A stretch of DNA of 56,774 nt from Oscillospiraceae bacterium (GCA_017465665.1 JAFTVU010000013.1:1-56774), one strand, 5' to 3'. Counted from the first letter of the stretch, positions 27,585-37,469 are shown. The notes: generated by a model from the sequence alone, not told the origin. Numbers and translations are program-made.

Positions 27585-28306
27585 ATCATCTTTCCTTTGT
27601 TTACTGCTGCCGCACGATCTCCCATGCGGATATAAAACTTCCTGGATGGTCGGGAATATCTGACCTTTGCAAAGGTCAGTGCATATACCCTTGCCGCTCC
27701 CGCAGCTTTTAATTCTGCGGCTATTGCAGATAATGTAGCTCCTGTTGTGGATACATCATCTACTAAAAGTATATTTTTATTCAAAATATACAGTTTGTCG
27801 ATAATTTTATATGAATTCCGAGCATTTTCATAGCGCTCCTTACGGCTGAGCTTTTTCTGCTCCTGCTTATTTTCCGTGACTCTCAGCAGCCGCTTATACT
27901 TATAACCCCTGCGCCCTGATATATCCCTTGCTATCCTTGCGGCATGATCGTAGCCTATCTCCAGCCTGCGCTTGTAGGAGCACGGCACGGAGGTCACCAC
28001 ATCGATCCGCTCAGAAATATCAGTGGAAAGCTCGGTCATAAGCACCGCGAAAGCATCAGGCGCATAGCTGTACAGACCATTCTTCATTCTATGCACCGCC
28101 TCAACGACCTTGCCTTTATACTCACAGCAGGCGTACATTCCGTCAAGATTACCTGTCGGCTTTAGCGTACCCTGCAGGAATGGCAGCGCACTGTAACACT
28201 CATCACACCAGTATTCCGCCGCACCGATGATACCGTCACAGAACGGACAGCGGTTAGGAAGCAGCAGCGAAAGCACTGCACGACTTATTTCTCTGAGCTT
28301 ATACAA
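27581..28306 (-). CDS. comF: ComF-family phosphoribosyltransferase-like protein
   Basis: 241 residues. The N-terminal CxxC pair (RCPFCDG ... YWCDECY) is a zinc site. The PRTase-type motif NILLVDDVSTTGATLS is near residue 155-175. ComF proteins act in DNA uptake in Bacillus, and their exact chemistry is unclear. The start is a TTG (28306), not an ATG: GGAGG inside the last codons of recD2 lies 6 bp before it, and the frame overlaps recD2 by 8 bp. Also overlaps miaB at its end. Confidence 0.88.
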   Translation of the reverse strand: MYKLREISRAVLSLLLPNRCPFCDGIIGAAEYWCDECYSALPFLQGTLKPTGNLDGMYACCEYKGKVVEAVHRMKNGLYSYAPDAFAVLMTELSTDISERIDVVTSVPCSYKRRLEIGYDHAARIARDISGRRGYKYKRLLRVTENKQEQKKLSRKERYENARNSYKIIDKLYILNKNILLVDDVSTTGATLSAIAAELKAAGAARVYALTFAKVRYSRPSRKFYIRMGDRAAAVNKGKMI

Positions 28307-30497
28307 AATGATCCTCCAGCATCGGTCTTAAGCAGGAATATCTCAGCATGCGACGGTCATTCTCGACCATGCTCTGCACCTTTCGGGGCGAACCGATAAC
28401 TATCAGTATATTTTTCGCTCTGGTTACCGCTGTGTATAATAAGTTGCGGTATGTAAGCCTGTCCATACCATTCGGTAAAGGTATGATAACAGCAGGATAC
28501 TCGCTGCCCTGGCTCTTATGTATCGTCACAGCGTAAGCGTGCTCGATACGTTTGAGCATATCCGTATCATATACGGCAGTGCGCCCGTCAAAATCTATCT
28601 CAAGCTGGTCATTTGCTCTGTCAGCGCTCCTTACCAGCCCGATATCTCCATTGAATATACCATGGGATTTCTCTGCACCCCTGCGCCATTCCACATCATA
28701 ATCGTTCTTGGTCTGCATTATCTTATCGCCCGTGCGGAAAAGCTGATTGAAATACTTCAGCTCCTGCTTGTTCCTCGCAGGTGGATTGAGCGCCAGCTGT
28801 AATGCCTGATTTATGCTCTGCGTTCCCACAGTACCCAGCTTTGAGGGGCACAGCACCTGTATATCCTCAATGGAGGAATAGCCGTAGGTATTCGGCAGGC
28901 GTGTCTTGCAAAGCTCAATAACAAGGCGGAGCGTTTCCTCCTCGCTGTCTGTTGGCATGAAGAAAAAATCGCTCTTTCTGTCGTTGAGCACAGGCATCTC
29001 GCCTCGTACTATCCTGTGGGCATTGGTAACGATAAGGCTCTCCGCCGCCTGACGGAAGATCTCCTTAAGCTCCACCATAGGCACTCTGCCGCTTGCTATC
29101 AGATCACGGAGTATATTTCCTGCGCCCACAGAGGGAAGCTGATTGCTGTCACCCACCATGATAAGCCTTGTGCGGCTTTTCACAGCTTTCAGCAGCGAGC
29201 TCATCAGCAGCGTATCCACCATGGACATCTCGTCTATCACCAGCACATCGCAGGAAAGAGGATTATCCTCACCACGCTTGAAGCCATGTCCGCCCGAGCC
29301 GAAATCCACCTCCAGAAGACGATGGATCGTCTGTGCGGGGCAGCCTGTAAGATCTGCCATGCGCTTTGCAGCTCTTCCTGTTGGCGCTGCAAGCTTTACT
29401 TTCAGACCACGCTGCTTGCTGAGAGAGATTATCGCGTTCAGGGTAGTGGTCTTTCCCGTACCGGGTCCGCCTGTGAGTATGAAAACATGATTGTTCATGC
29501 TGGCGTTTATCGCCTCACGCTGAAGCTCCTCATACTGTATACCCTCCGTCCATTCTATGGCGGCTATCTCATCGGCATAGTTTACATTTCCGCTGTCGCT
29601 GCGCTTTATCATCTCAGCCAGCTTTTCGGCAATGAAGCACTCCGCGCGGTAATATTCCGTAAGGAACACAAAGCGGTCATCATATTTATCATCAAGGATG
29701 ATATCCCCTCTGCTCTCCGCGATACGCAGAGCGTCCCAGAAGATATCCTCGCTTATCTCCAGCTCATAGCAGACAGTATCTGTCAGCGCTATCTCACGCA
29801 CGCAGGTATGTCCGTTTGCTGCATTCACTCTCAGACACCATATAATACCTGCCAGCACGCGCTCCTCGCTGTTCTTCGGGATACCGAGAGCCTCGCCCAG
29901 CCTGTCCGCCTCATGGAAAGGCAGATCTATGCCGTTCTCGCACAGGATGTACGGATTGTCCTTGATGACCTTCATCGTCCTGCCCTCATACATCTTCCAC
30001 ACGGAAGCGATGGTGATGGGCTGTATGCCGTACTTTGAAAAATACGTCATTGCCTTGCGGAGTCCCGTTATCTTGTTGAACTCCTTGCCGATGGATATCG
30101 CACGCTCTGTTGTGATGCCCTTGATGGCGGCAAGCTTCACGGAATCGTTCTCCATGATCTCCAGCGTATCCTCGCCAAATGCGGTAACGATGCGCTTTGC
30201 CACCGCAGGGCCGATGCCTGCGATAACGCCGGAGCCGAGATACTTGCGTATAGCCTCCTTGCTCTTTGGCAGAGAGCGCTCGAACACCTCAGCCTTGAAC
30301 TGACGTCCGTACTTGGGAGAATTTACATAATCTCCCCATAAGGTCAGCTCCTCGCCCTCGTGAACATCTCCGAGCATACCCACGGCAGTAACCAGAACAT
30401 TGTCGCAGTCCATATCAAGAACGACATAGCCGTTATCCTCGTTATAGAACACGATATCCTCCACCGTTCCGCGAATGGAGATAAGGTTTTCCGCCAT
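28299..30497 (-). CDS. recD2: RecD2-type ATP-dependent DNA helicase
   Basis: 732 residues from ATG 30497, set by AGGGGG upstream. N-terminal helix-hairpin-helix-like segments (YLGSGVIAGIGPAVAKRIV) precede the SF1 helicase core: Walker A GGPGTGKTTT from residue 343, DEMSMVD, GDSNQLPSVG, and a C-terminal AYAVTIHKSQGSEY motif. RecD2 is a 5'-3' helicase not tied to RecBC, associated with replication fork and repair tasks. Directly precedes comF with overlap. Confidence 0.93.
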   Translation of the reverse strand: MAENLISIRGTVEDIVFYNEDNGYVVLDMDCDNVLVTAVGMLGDVHEGEELTLWGDYVNSPKYGRQFKAEVFERSLPKSKEAIRKYLGSGVIAGIGPAVAKRIVTAFGEDTLEIMENDSVKLAAIKGITTERAISIGKEFNKITGLRKAMTYFSKYGIQPITIASVWKMYEGRTMKVIKDNPYILCENGIDLPFHEADRLGEALGIPKNSEERVLAGIIWCLRVNAANGHTCVREIALTDTVCYELEISEDIFWDALRIAESRGDIILDDKYDDRFVFLTEYYRAECFIAEKLAEMIKRSDSGNVNYADEIAAIEWTEGIQYEELQREAINASMNNHVFILTGGPGTGKTTTLNAIISLSKQRGLKVKLAAPTGRAAKRMADLTGCPAQTIHRLLEVDFGSGGHGFKRGEDNPLSCDVLVIDEMSMVDTLLMSSLLKAVKSRTRLIMVGDSNQLPSVGAGNILRDLIASGRVPMVELKEIFRQAAESLIVTNAHRIVRGEMPVLNDRKSDFFFMPTDSEEETLRLVIELCKTRLPNTYGYSSIEDIQVLCPSKLGTVGTQSINQALQLALNPPARNKQELKYFNQLFRTGDKIMQTKNDYDVEWRRGAEKSHGIFNGDIGLVRSADRANDQLEIDFDGRTAVYDTDMLKRIEHAYAVTIHKSQGSEYPAVIIPLPNGMDRLTYRNLLYTAVTRAKNILIVIGSPRKVQSMVENDRRMLRYSCLRPMLEDHFV

Positions 30498-30516
30498 GAG
30501 TATACCCCCTTTCAGT

Positions 30517-30636
30517 TTATCTTTTATCTTTATCGTTGCGCTTATTCCCGAATAGCTCCTCTGCCGCACATCTCAGCAGCATTACGAGCCCGAATATGGA
30601 AAGGAACATCCACGCCATCACATACAGGAACTCCAC
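30517..30636 (-). CDS. 39-residue membrane peptide (GTG start)
   Basis: A short frame that fills the gap between recD2 and the next gene. GTG at 30636 follows TAAGGAGG (30645-30652) by 8 bp, a near-perfect ribosome binding site. The product starts MEFLYVMAWMFLSIFG, a single hydrophobic helix of about 18-20 residues, then has an acidic-cysteine stretch and ends in a charged tail KRNDKDKR. The stop TAA at 30517-30519 is 19 bp before the recD2 start. There is no other function for such a strong ribosome binding site here. Unknown role. Confidence 0.6.
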   Translation of the reverse strand: MEFLYVMAWMFLSIFGLVMLLRCAAEELFGNKRNDKDKR

Positions 30637-30682
30637 ATATACCGCCTCCTTACGGCAGTATATGCAGGAGAATTTTGTTTTG

Positions 30683-31231
30683 CTATTCAGCTTTCTGCGC
30701 CGCTGTCATAAGAATCGTTGCGATAGTTGGAAGCAGCGGTGTGGCAGGCATCCACGGATAAAAAACGGTGATCAGCATGCCCAGCCCGAGCGGAGTATAC
30801 ACAACGATGAACCACAGCTCCACAGCAGACATTATCACACCCGCCAGAGAAATAATAACGCACATCCACTTGAAATTCAGTTTTTTACGCAGCAGCGTTA
30901 TCACAAGGATAACGGCGGCGCACAGGGCAAGCGTTCCGCAAAAGCCGAGCACCTCCATGCCGCCAATCAGGACAGTCGCCATAAGCTCAGCGATAAGCAC
31001 AGACCAATAGACCGCCATAAGCACATTGCCCTTTGCCCTGCATATTCCAATAAGAAACAGCATTGATACTATCACAAAGACAATATGTATCGGCAGGCTC
31101 AGCACCAGTATGACCGACATATCCGCCATATCCGATAAGCCGTTACATAACCAGAATATCATCACCGCCGCAGCATACAGCAGATCGACCGTTGCAGTTA
31201 CTACCGCCGCATTGTGAAGCCCCTTTTTCAT
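30683..31231 (-). CDS. Multi-pass membrane protein, 182 aa
   Basis: Five or six hydrophobic helices (about 8-28, 40-62, 72-92, 94-112, 121-142, 150-172) with short polar loops. No recognised motif. It starts 18 bp after prmA and precedes the small peptide gene, so it lies within the prmA-recD2 run. Integral membrane protein of unknown function. Confidence 0.7.
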   Translation of the reverse strand: MKKGLHNAAVVTATVDLLYAAAVMIFWLCNGLSDMADMSVILVLSLPIHIVFVIVSMLFLIGICRAKGNVLMAVYWSVLIAELMATVLIGGMEVLGFCGTLALCAAVILVITLLRKKLNFKWMCVIISLAGVIMSAVELWFIVVYTPLGLGMLITVFYPWMPATPLLPTIATILMTAAQKAE

Positions 31232-31249
31232 AACCTTACCCTCAGAAGA

Positions 31250-32221
31250 TCACACTCTATTCAGCAGTATGCAGTTCCAGCCCTCTTCGTTCTCCTGAGA
31301 TACAACAGCGAAGCCGTTCTCATTCAGAGCTGCCAGCACCTCGTCAAGACGCTCGTCGATGATGCCCGATACGATAAGCTGTGCTTCGGGCTTCATGAAG
31401 CGTGCGAAGATGCCGCTCATGCCGATGATGACATCTGCAACGATATTTGCACATACCACATCATAGCCTGTACCGATCTTCTCACAGAGAGCCTCATCCT
31501 CTATGACGTTGCCGCAGTAAGCCTTGTACTTATCAGCAGAGATATTGTTCTTCTCCACGTTCTCAGAGGCTGTCTTTACAGCGTTCTCGAAGATATCGCA
31601 CATGGTTATCTCGGAAGCGCCGAACAGCATGGATGCAATGGAGAGGATACCGCTTCCGCATCCGAGGTCAAGCACTCTTTCGCCGCCCCTGATCACATTC
31701 TCAAGAGTTTCCATTACAAGCTTTGTGGTATGGTGCTGTCCCGTGCCGAATGTGGAGGCAGGGTCTATCTCCAGTATCCTGTCGCCGTCCTTTGCCTGTA
31801 CATCCTCCCAGGATGGCTTTACGACCAGGCTTCTGCCTACGCGGAAAGGCTTATAGTACTTCTTCCAGTTGTTAGCCCAGTCCTCTTCCTTTACGTTTGC
31901 ATACTCCATACGGATGTTGCCGTAGTAGCCGTCCGCATTGTTCGCCTTGTACTCCTCGATGAGTGACTTTATAGCCGCGCTCATTTCTGCGCCCTGCGCG
32001 TTATCATGCACATAGATGGTGATGTGCGGCTCAACTGTCTTGAGCCCCATCAGCTCATCATCAACGTAATCCCAGTTTGCATCCTTGTCGGCAAGGAAGT
32101 CCTCAAAATCCGCACTGTCACAGATGATGAAGCCTGTGATGCCGTAGTCTGTAAGCGCGCCTGTTATTCCGTCGATCGCCTCGGATGATGTGTAGATGTC
32201 TATCTGAATAAAGTTATCCAT
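31250..32221 (-). CDS. prmA: Ribosomal protein L11 methyltransferase
   Basis: 323 residues from ATG 32221 after GGAGGAG; the extra frame to 32326 is hydrophobic and unrelated to PrmA. The N-terminal L11-binding domain (residues 1-95) is followed by the SAM-binding VLDLGCGSGILSIAS near residue 180 and the conserved VCANIVADV. Methylates ribosomal protein L11. Probably begins a transcript, since a terminator lies just upstream. Confidence 0.93.
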   Translation of the reverse strand: MDNFIQIDIYTSSEAIDGITGALTDYGITGFIICDSADFEDFLADKDANWDYVDDELMGLKTVEPHITIYVHDNAQGAEMSAAIKSLIEEYKANNADGYYGNIRMEYANVKEEDWANNWKKYYKPFRVGRSLVVKPSWEDVQAKDGDRILEIDPASTFGTGQHHTTKLVMETLENVIRGGERVLDLGCGSGILSIASMLFGASEITMCDIFENAVKTASENVEKNNISADKYKAYCGNVIEDEALCEKIGTGYDVVCANIVADVIIGMSGIFARFMKPEAQLIVSGIIDERLDEVLAALNENGFAVVSQENEEGWNCILLNRV

Positions 32222-32332
32222 AATCTCCTCCATAGTCCATGGTGCAACACTTGCCCATAATAATCTAGTATATATTATACTATAAATACATAAATAAATC
32301 AAGGATAAAATGATACAATTTCGCAAATGAAA

Positions 32333-32358
32333 ACCGCCGTGTTTTTTCGCACGGCGGT
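32333..32358 (-). terminator. Terminator after the CE2 esterase gene
   Basis: A 9-bp stem (accgccgtg at 32333-32341 with cacggcggt at 32350-32358), read on the minus strand into a T-rich tail (tttcatttg). It separates the esterase and prmA transcription units. Confidence 0.8.
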
Positions 32359-32365
32359 GTGAATA

Positions 32366-33418
32366 TTAAAGAATATCAGAACGGAAATAGCGGTAAAGCT
32401 CTCCTGCCATCTCTTCCTGCTCGGTAGCGCGGGGATGTCCGTTTGTGCCACGACCGCAGCGCTCGAATGTGTAATGTGTAACATCGGGAGTAGCCATCTC
32501 CTCAACGATCTCATCCAGAGCCTCGTCCCATGTCGGGTCATGACCCAGTACAGTGAGTATCAGCACGAACTTCGCCTTAGGATACTTACCACGCAGATCG
32601 TTCAGCATACCGATGTACGCGTCCTTCCACTTGCGGCGGTAATCGGGACGCTTGATAGCGTCGGGATCGGGGTGAGCATCGTTCTGTCCGATAGCTACGA
32701 TCACCGCATCGGGAGTGAAGCGGCTGAAATCCCAGTCCTTGCGGGGCTTGTAGGGGCTGTACTCCATCTTGTCGTAGCAGCTAAGCATACCTGTAAGCTG
32801 ATCCGCACAGAAATAACCTGTACCATCAAACAACGAGATACCGCCCTGTCCCATGATGTGCGCCTCGGCATTGAGCTTTCTTGCGAGCATTGCCGCATAG
32901 CTGAAATGGGAATTATCAAACTGGCTGTGATGTGCGGGATCGCACTGACCCTCATAGCCGAGAGCTTCTGTCACCTCGCCTGCGGTAACGCTGTCACCGT
33001 AGACCTCCAGCTTATAATCATACTTGTGCTCCGGATTACGCACCTGTGCGCCCTCGTCAACAACGATGCCTGTGAACTCGATATAGTTCGCAGCCGCCAT
33101 ACGCTTGTAGATACGCAGTGTGTGCTCTGTATCCTCAAGATCCTCTGCAAGCATCCAGAGCTTGTCCTCTGCGTCATCACCGAGATCGAGAGTTACCATC
33201 CTGCCGTCTACCTGAGCACCCATGTAGGTATGATCCTGCATTCTGATGTTCTTGATTATCATTCCGACAGATGTTCCTGTAAATATAGTGTCTATGTAGG
33301 AATAAGGCCAGATAAGCACAGGGCGCTTGGGATCGTCAAAATCGATTCGTCCCACATACTGGAATGCGTCGCTGTCCGCAGGAATGAGCTTTTTGTTTTC
33401 GGGAATAGTGTAAGCCAT
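32366..33418 (-). CDS. SGNH esterase, carbohydrate esterase family 2 type
   Basis: 350 residues in two domains. Residues 15-125 form a beta-sandwich (jelly-roll) domain. Residues 137-350 are an SGNH hydrolase with the nucleophile Ser143 in VYGDSVTAGE, the GQND block at 244-247 and the catalytic His328 in NGHPRATE. The two-domain order matches CE2 acetyl esterases, which act on acetylated plant sugars. There is no signal peptide, so it is cytoplasmic, unlike the secreted ruminococcal members. Ends at a terminator; starts 19 bp after hemW. Confidence 0.82.
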   Translation of the reverse strand: MAYTIPENKKLIPADSDAFQYVGRIDFDDPKRPVLIWPYSYIDTIFTGTSVGMIIKNIRMQDHTYMGAQVDGRMVTLDLGDDAEDKLWMLAEDLEDTEHTLRIYKRMAAANYIEFTGIVVDEGAQVRNPEHKYDYKLEVYGDSVTAGEVTEALGYEGQCDPAHHSQFDNSHFSYAAMLARKLNAEAHIMGQGGISLFDGTGYFCADQLTGMLSCYDKMEYSPYKPRKDWDFSRFTPDAVIVAIGQNDAHPDPDAIKRPDYRRKWKDAYIGMLNDLRGKYPKAKFVLILTVLGHDPTWDEALDEIVEEMATPDVTHYTFERCGRGTNGHPRATEQEEMAGELYRYFRSDIL

Positions 33419-33436
33419 GATATTCTCCTTATGTTT

Positions 33437-34486
33437 TTATAGTTCTGATATTAGTAACGCGATTATTTCATTGGAGAGCAGAAATCCCTCCGCAGTAAGC
33501 CTGAGTCTGCCATCGGTTATGCTGTAATAGTTCTTAGGTATACGCTTCAATGCAGCTTCAAGGGGCTTCCACAGCTCCTCAGTGATACCCTCGGCAAGCC
33601 GCAGTCCCAGCATGATACGCTCCTCTGTCGGATCGGGTGCTTCTTCTGTGAGCTGCTCCTCCTGCTGCGCTGATGTCAGAAATGCGTTCAGATCACGCGG
33701 AACTCCAAAGCGCCGCCCGTCAAGGAATGAATGAGCCGCAGGACCTATGCCGAGATACTCCTCAGCATGCCAGTATTTGAGATTATGCAGACATTCACAG
33801 CCATCCTTTGCAAAGTTGCTTATCTCGTACTGATGAAATCCATATTTCTCAAGCGTCCGCACCGTCTGCAGGTACATATCCGCAGTAGCGTCCTCATCGG
33901 GAAGCAGCGGTGTGTTCCGCCCGAACGGAGTGTTCTCCTCCACTTTCAGCATATACGCTGAAATATGCGTAACAGGCAGTTCGGTCATCTGACGCAGCGT
34001 TGTCTCAAGGCTGTCCGCATTCTGACGCGGAACTCCCAGCATAAGATCAGCCGAGATATTATCAAAGCCAGCTGCCTTTGCACGAAGTATCGCCTGTACT
34101 GCGGTATTGCTGTCATGCCTCCTGCCTAACGCCTGCAACTCGTTGTCACAGAAGCTCTGCACACCTACGGAGATGCGGTTCACGCCTGCTTTCAGCAGCA
34201 TTTCAAGCGATCCATCCGTCATTTCGCAGGGGTTCGCCTCTGCGGTTATTTCAGAACCCTCTGCAACATCAGCTACTCTGAGCATCTTACCGAGATAAGG
34301 CGCAAGAAGTATCGGAGTTCCTCCGCCGAAATACACTGTATCAAATCCTCCGCCATATGCTTTTATATTGCGGATGACTGCGGAAGCGTAACGCTCCGCA
34401 AAGCCCTCCTCCAGAGCCACGGAATAGAAATCACAATATAGGCACTTCCTGCGGCAGAACGGGATATGGATATACAGACCACGCAT
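33437..34486 (-). CDS. hemW: Radical SAM heme chaperone HemW
   Basis: 349 residues. The radical SAM site is C11-x3-C15-x2-C18 (FCRRKCLYC). The HemW segment GGGTP near residue 56 and the C-terminal domain are present. Earlier annotated as anaerobic coproporphyrinogen oxidase, it lacks the extended HemN N-terminus and belongs to HemW. It follows lepA, the usual Firmicutes order. Confidence 0.9.
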   Translation of the reverse strand: MRGLYIHIPFCRRKCLYCDFYSVALEEGFAERYASAVIRNIKAYGGGFDTVYFGGGTPILLAPYLGKMLRVADVAEGSEITAEANPCEMTDGSLEMLLKAGVNRISVGVQSFCDNELQALGRRHDSNTAVQAILRAKAAGFDNISADLMLGVPRQNADSLETTLRQMTELPVTHISAYMLKVEENTPFGRNTPLLPDEDATADMYLQTVRTLEKYGFHQYEISNFAKDGCECLHNLKYWHAEEYLGIGPAAHSFLDGRRFGVPRDLNAFLTSAQQEEQLTEEAPDPTEERIMLGLRLAEGITEELWKPLEAALKRIPKNYYSITDGRLRLTAEGFLLSNEIIALLISEL

Positions 34487-34547
34487 TACCGCAGACCTCC
34501 TAACAAAAATACCGGATCACAATTGGCATGTGCTGTGCGTCACCGAG

Positions 34548-36365
34548 TTATTCGTCCTCCAGCTTCAGCACAGACATGAATGCCTCCTGCGGTACTTCAA
34601 CAGTACCAAAGGCTCTCATGCGCTTCTTACCTTCCTTCTGCTTTTCAAGCAGCTTCTTCTTTCTTGTGATATCGCCGCCGTAGCACTTTGCAAGAACGTC
34701 CTTACGCATAGCCTTGATGGTCTCACGGGCGATTATCTTTCCGCCCACAGCCGCCTGAATGGGTATCTCAAACAGCTGACGAGGAATGTGCAGCTTAAGC
34801 TTTTCAGCCATCTTTCTTGCACGCTCGTATGCCTTTTCGCTGTGAACGATGAAGCTCAGCGCATCGATGATATCACCGTTGAGCAGTATATCCAGCTTAA
34901 CGAGCTTAGATGGAGCAAAGCCCATCATCTCATAATCGTAACTTGCATAGCCGCGTGTACGGGATTTCAGCACATCAAAGAAATCATACACTATCTCGTT
35001 CAGCGGCAGCTCGTAATGCAGGTCTACTCTTGTCTCGTCGATATACTTCATATCACGGAACACACCGCGCCTGTTCTGGCACAGCTCCATGATATTGCCC
35101 ACATAATCCGACGGCGCATATACATGCGCGTTCACCATCGGCTCATACGCCTGTGCGATAGTACCTGGATCGGGGTAATTCGTGGGGTTGTCTATCATTA
35201 CGGTAGAGCCGTCTGTCAGCTCTATCTTGTACACTACCGACGGAGCGGTGGTGATGATATCAAGATTATATTCACGCTCGATTCGCTCCTGAATTATCTC
35301 CATGTGGAGCAGTCCGAGGAAGCCGCAGCGGAAACCGAAGCCCAGTGCGATAGAAGTCTCAGGCTCAAAGGTCAGGGACGCGTCGTTAAGCTGAAGCTTT
35401 TCCAGTGCCTCTCTGAGATCAACATACTTTGCGCCGTCCGCAGGATAGATACCCGAGAACACCATCGGATTTACGTCGCGGTAGCCTGCAAGAGGCTCAG
35501 CAGCCGGGCGGTCAACACCTGTCACAGTGTCGCCCACCTTTGTATCTCCGATGGACTTGATGGAAGCAGCGATGTAGCCTACCTCACCTGCAAGAAGCTC
35601 CTTGCAGGGCACGAGCTCTGTAGCACCCATGTATCCTACTTCAACAACGGTGAACTCAGCACCACTCGCCATCATGCGTATCTTATCGCCTGCTCTGACA
35701 GCACCCTCCTTGATACGGATGTATACGATAACGCCCTTGTAGCTGTCATAATAGCTGTCAAAAATAAGTGCTTTTAACGGAGCCTCGGGATCGCCTGTCG
35801 GTGCAGGCACAGCCTCCACTATGCGCTCCATTACCGCATGGATATTGATACCCATCTTTGCGGATATCTCGGGAGCGTCCATTGCTTCTATGCCGATGAC
35901 GTTCTCTATCTCCTCCTTGACCACCTCAGGTCTTGCAGAGGGCAGATCTATCTTGTTGACGATAGGAACTACCTCAAGATCATTCTCCACTGCGAGATAG
36001 GTATTGGCAAGAGTCTGCGCCTCGATACCCTGAGATGCGTCCACTATGAGCAGCGCTCCCTCACAAGCAACAAGAGAACGGGATACCTCATAGTTGAAGT
36101 CCACGTGACCTGGGGTATCGATAAGGTTGAAGATATAGTCCTCGCCGTTATCCGCGTGATACTTCAGGCGCACAGCACGTGCTTTGATAGTGATACCACG
36201 CTCGCGCTCGATATCCATGTTATCAAGCAGCTGTTCCTCCATGTCGCGCTTTGCGACAGTTTCGGTCTGCTCAAGGATACGGTCAGCCAGAGTAGACTTG
36301 CCGTGATCTATATGTGCGATTATGCTGAAATTTCGTATTTTGGAAAGATAGCTTGTGTCTGCCAT
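34548..36365 (-). CDS. lepA: Elongation factor 4 (LepA)
   Basis: 605 residues, full length. The G1 motif AHIDHGKST is at 17-25, followed by DTPGHVD (G3) and NKIDLP (G4). The unique C-terminal domain with the block [24 protein letters not shown] confirms LepA. It is a ribosome-associated GTPase that aids 30S assembly or translocation. AAAGGG precedes the start. Confidence 0.96.
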   Translation of the reverse strand: MADTSYLSKIRNFSIIAHIDHGKSTLADRILEQTETVAKRDMEEQLLDNMDIERERGITIKARAVRLKYHADNGEDYIFNLIDTPGHVDFNYEVSRSLVACEGALLIVDASQGIEAQTLANTYLAVENDLEVVPIVNKIDLPSARPEVVKEEIENVIGIEAMDAPEISAKMGINIHAVMERIVEAVPAPTGDPEAPLKALIFDSYYDSYKGVIVYIRIKEGAVRAGDKIRMMASGAEFTVVEVGYMGATELVPCKELLAGEVGYIAASIKSIGDTKVGDTVTGVDRPAAEPLAGYRDVNPMVFSGIYPADGAKYVDLREALEKLQLNDASLTFEPETSIALGFGFRCGFLGLLHMEIIQERIEREYNLDIITTAPSVVYKIELTDGSTVMIDNPTNYPDPGTIAQAYEPMVNAHVYAPSDYVGNIMELCQNRRGVFRDMKYIDETRVDLHYELPLNEIVYDFFDVLKSRTRGYASYDYEMMGFAPSKLVKLDILLNGDIIDALSFIVHSEKAYERARKMAEKLKLHIPRQLFEIPIQAAVGGKIIARETIKAMRKDVLAKCYGGDITRKKKLLEKQKEGKKRMRAFGTVEVPQEAFMSVLKLEDE

Positions 36366-36414
36366 TTGTGTGTCCCTTTCAAAGCATGATAATGCAGATG
36401 TATTTTATGATCAT

Positions 36415-36439
36415 ACTCACGGGTTCGATTCCCGTAAGT
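36415..36439 (+). other. Isolated tRNA T-arm-like hairpin
   Basis: ACGGG-TTCGATT-CCCGT at 36419-36435 is a canonical 5-bp T-stem and 7-nt T-loop. The flanks extend the stem (ACT...AGT) with one mismatch. The rest of a tRNA is absent: the preceding 60 bases give no D- or anticodon arm, nor a partner for the following aagtgta. It may be a remnant from an old tRNA-targeted integration, or chance. Confidence 0.45.
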
Positions 36440-36469
36440 GTAGTAATAACTTTTATGCCCGAACAGCGG

Positions 36470-37159
36470 TTACTGGTCCTCTATATACTCGGTATCCAGC
36501 TGCCATTCCAGCTTTTCAAGTATCTCCAGAAACTCCTCGCCGGTCTTGCCGTCGGGAAGCTCGTAGCCGAGATATCTGTCCTTTTTCATAAGCTGGCGGA
36601 TGACGTAAAGATCATTCTTTCTGGAAGTGGTGCTCTCGCCGTAATCCCTCAGCGGAGCGAATACTCCGTACTGACCCTCAAGGCGGTACAGCACGAACTC
36701 ATCAAACTGGAATACCACCAGTCCATTACCCTCGCACAGCTTTTTGAACGTGACAGTCTGTGCATCCAGAGCAGTCTCATTGAGGATAAAGTAGACCTCA
36801 GGCACATGAGCGAAATGTGCGTCCTCATGATCTGAGCCCACATCCTCATACTCCGTTTCAGCGAACACGAAGCTGTCTGTATAAACATAATAAGTGCTGG
36901 ATGGATTCTGATAGCAGTGGACTATCCTGTAGCTCTCACCCGCGTCGGTACGTTCATACAGCGTGTCCTCAGGCATATAGAAGATGCCTGCCACCCACTT
37001 GATACCAAGCGCGAACAGCCCCACGCAGGCAAGGGTGATAATAAGCGGCAGAGCCTTGAACAGGTTCTCCTTCCACTTTGGCATACCCTCGTATTCAGTG
37101 ACTGTATCATCAGCATTCACGTCCTGTGATGCGATCATTTCCTTTTCGTTGTCGTTCAT
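36470..37159 (-). CDS. Single-pass membrane protein, 229 aa
   Basis: Start placed at ATG 37159 (MNDNEKEM), preceded by AGAGGAC; the upstream extension has no such site. An acidic cytoplasmic N-terminus of about 35 residues, one membrane helix at about 37-57 (FKALPLIITLACVGLFALG), then an acidic extracellular domain with beta-strand character. No recognised family. Its own promoter is at 37202-37231. Confidence 0.75.
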   Translation of the reverse strand: MNDNEKEMIASQDVNADDTVTEYEGMPKWKENLFKALPLIITLACVGLFALGIKWVAGIFYMPEDTLYERTDAGESYRIVHCYQNPSSTYYVYTDSFVFAETEYEDVGSDHEDAHFAHVPEVYFILNETALDAQTVTFKKLCEGNGLVVFQFDEFVLYRLEGQYGVFAPLRDYGESTTSRKNDLYVIRQLMKKDRYLGYELPDGKTGEEFLEILEKLEWQLDTEYIEDQ

Positions 37160-37201
37160 TTTGTCCTCTTTATTATAGTGCCGTTCATCGTTAATCATAT
37201 A

Positions 37202-37231
37202 ATTATAACACACTTAGTCTGAATTATTCAA
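37202..37231 (-). promoter_or_regulatory. Promoter of the membrane protein gene
   Basis: On the minus strand TTGAAT (37231-37226), 18-bp spacer, TATAAT (37207-37202). A small palindrome TGAATTATTCA (37220-37230) overlaps its -35 region. Confidence 0.6.
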
Positions 37232-37326
37232 GTACCTGAGTGAAATTTTCTCACAGTTAGTCACACAAAAAAGCGACTACCAATACAATTCTGACGAAAA
37301 AATATTAAACTGTCCCTAATTTATAC

Positions 37327-37355
37327 TTGATAAATAAAGAATTATATGGTAAAAT
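37327..37355 (+). promoter_or_regulatory. Promoter of fabV
   Basis: TTGATA at 37327-37332, 17-bp spacer, TAAAAT at 37350-37355. It gives a leader of about 107 nt carrying a 7-bp hairpin (gttttca / tgaaaac, 37410-37431). The 310-bp gap from 37160 is thus a divergent promoter region. Confidence 0.7.
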
Positions 37356-37469
37356 AGAAAAGTACGCTTTAAATTTTACCTATTGGCAAAAGGCGGAGTT
37401 CTGCCATTTGTTTTCATCCGTGTGTGAAAACGAAACAGAACGCGCCGTGTGAAAGGAGTTAATCAAAAA

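Noticed and set aside
36355-36445. Complete tRNA gene
   Set aside because: Only the T-arm matches; D-arm, anticodon arm and acceptor pairing are missing.
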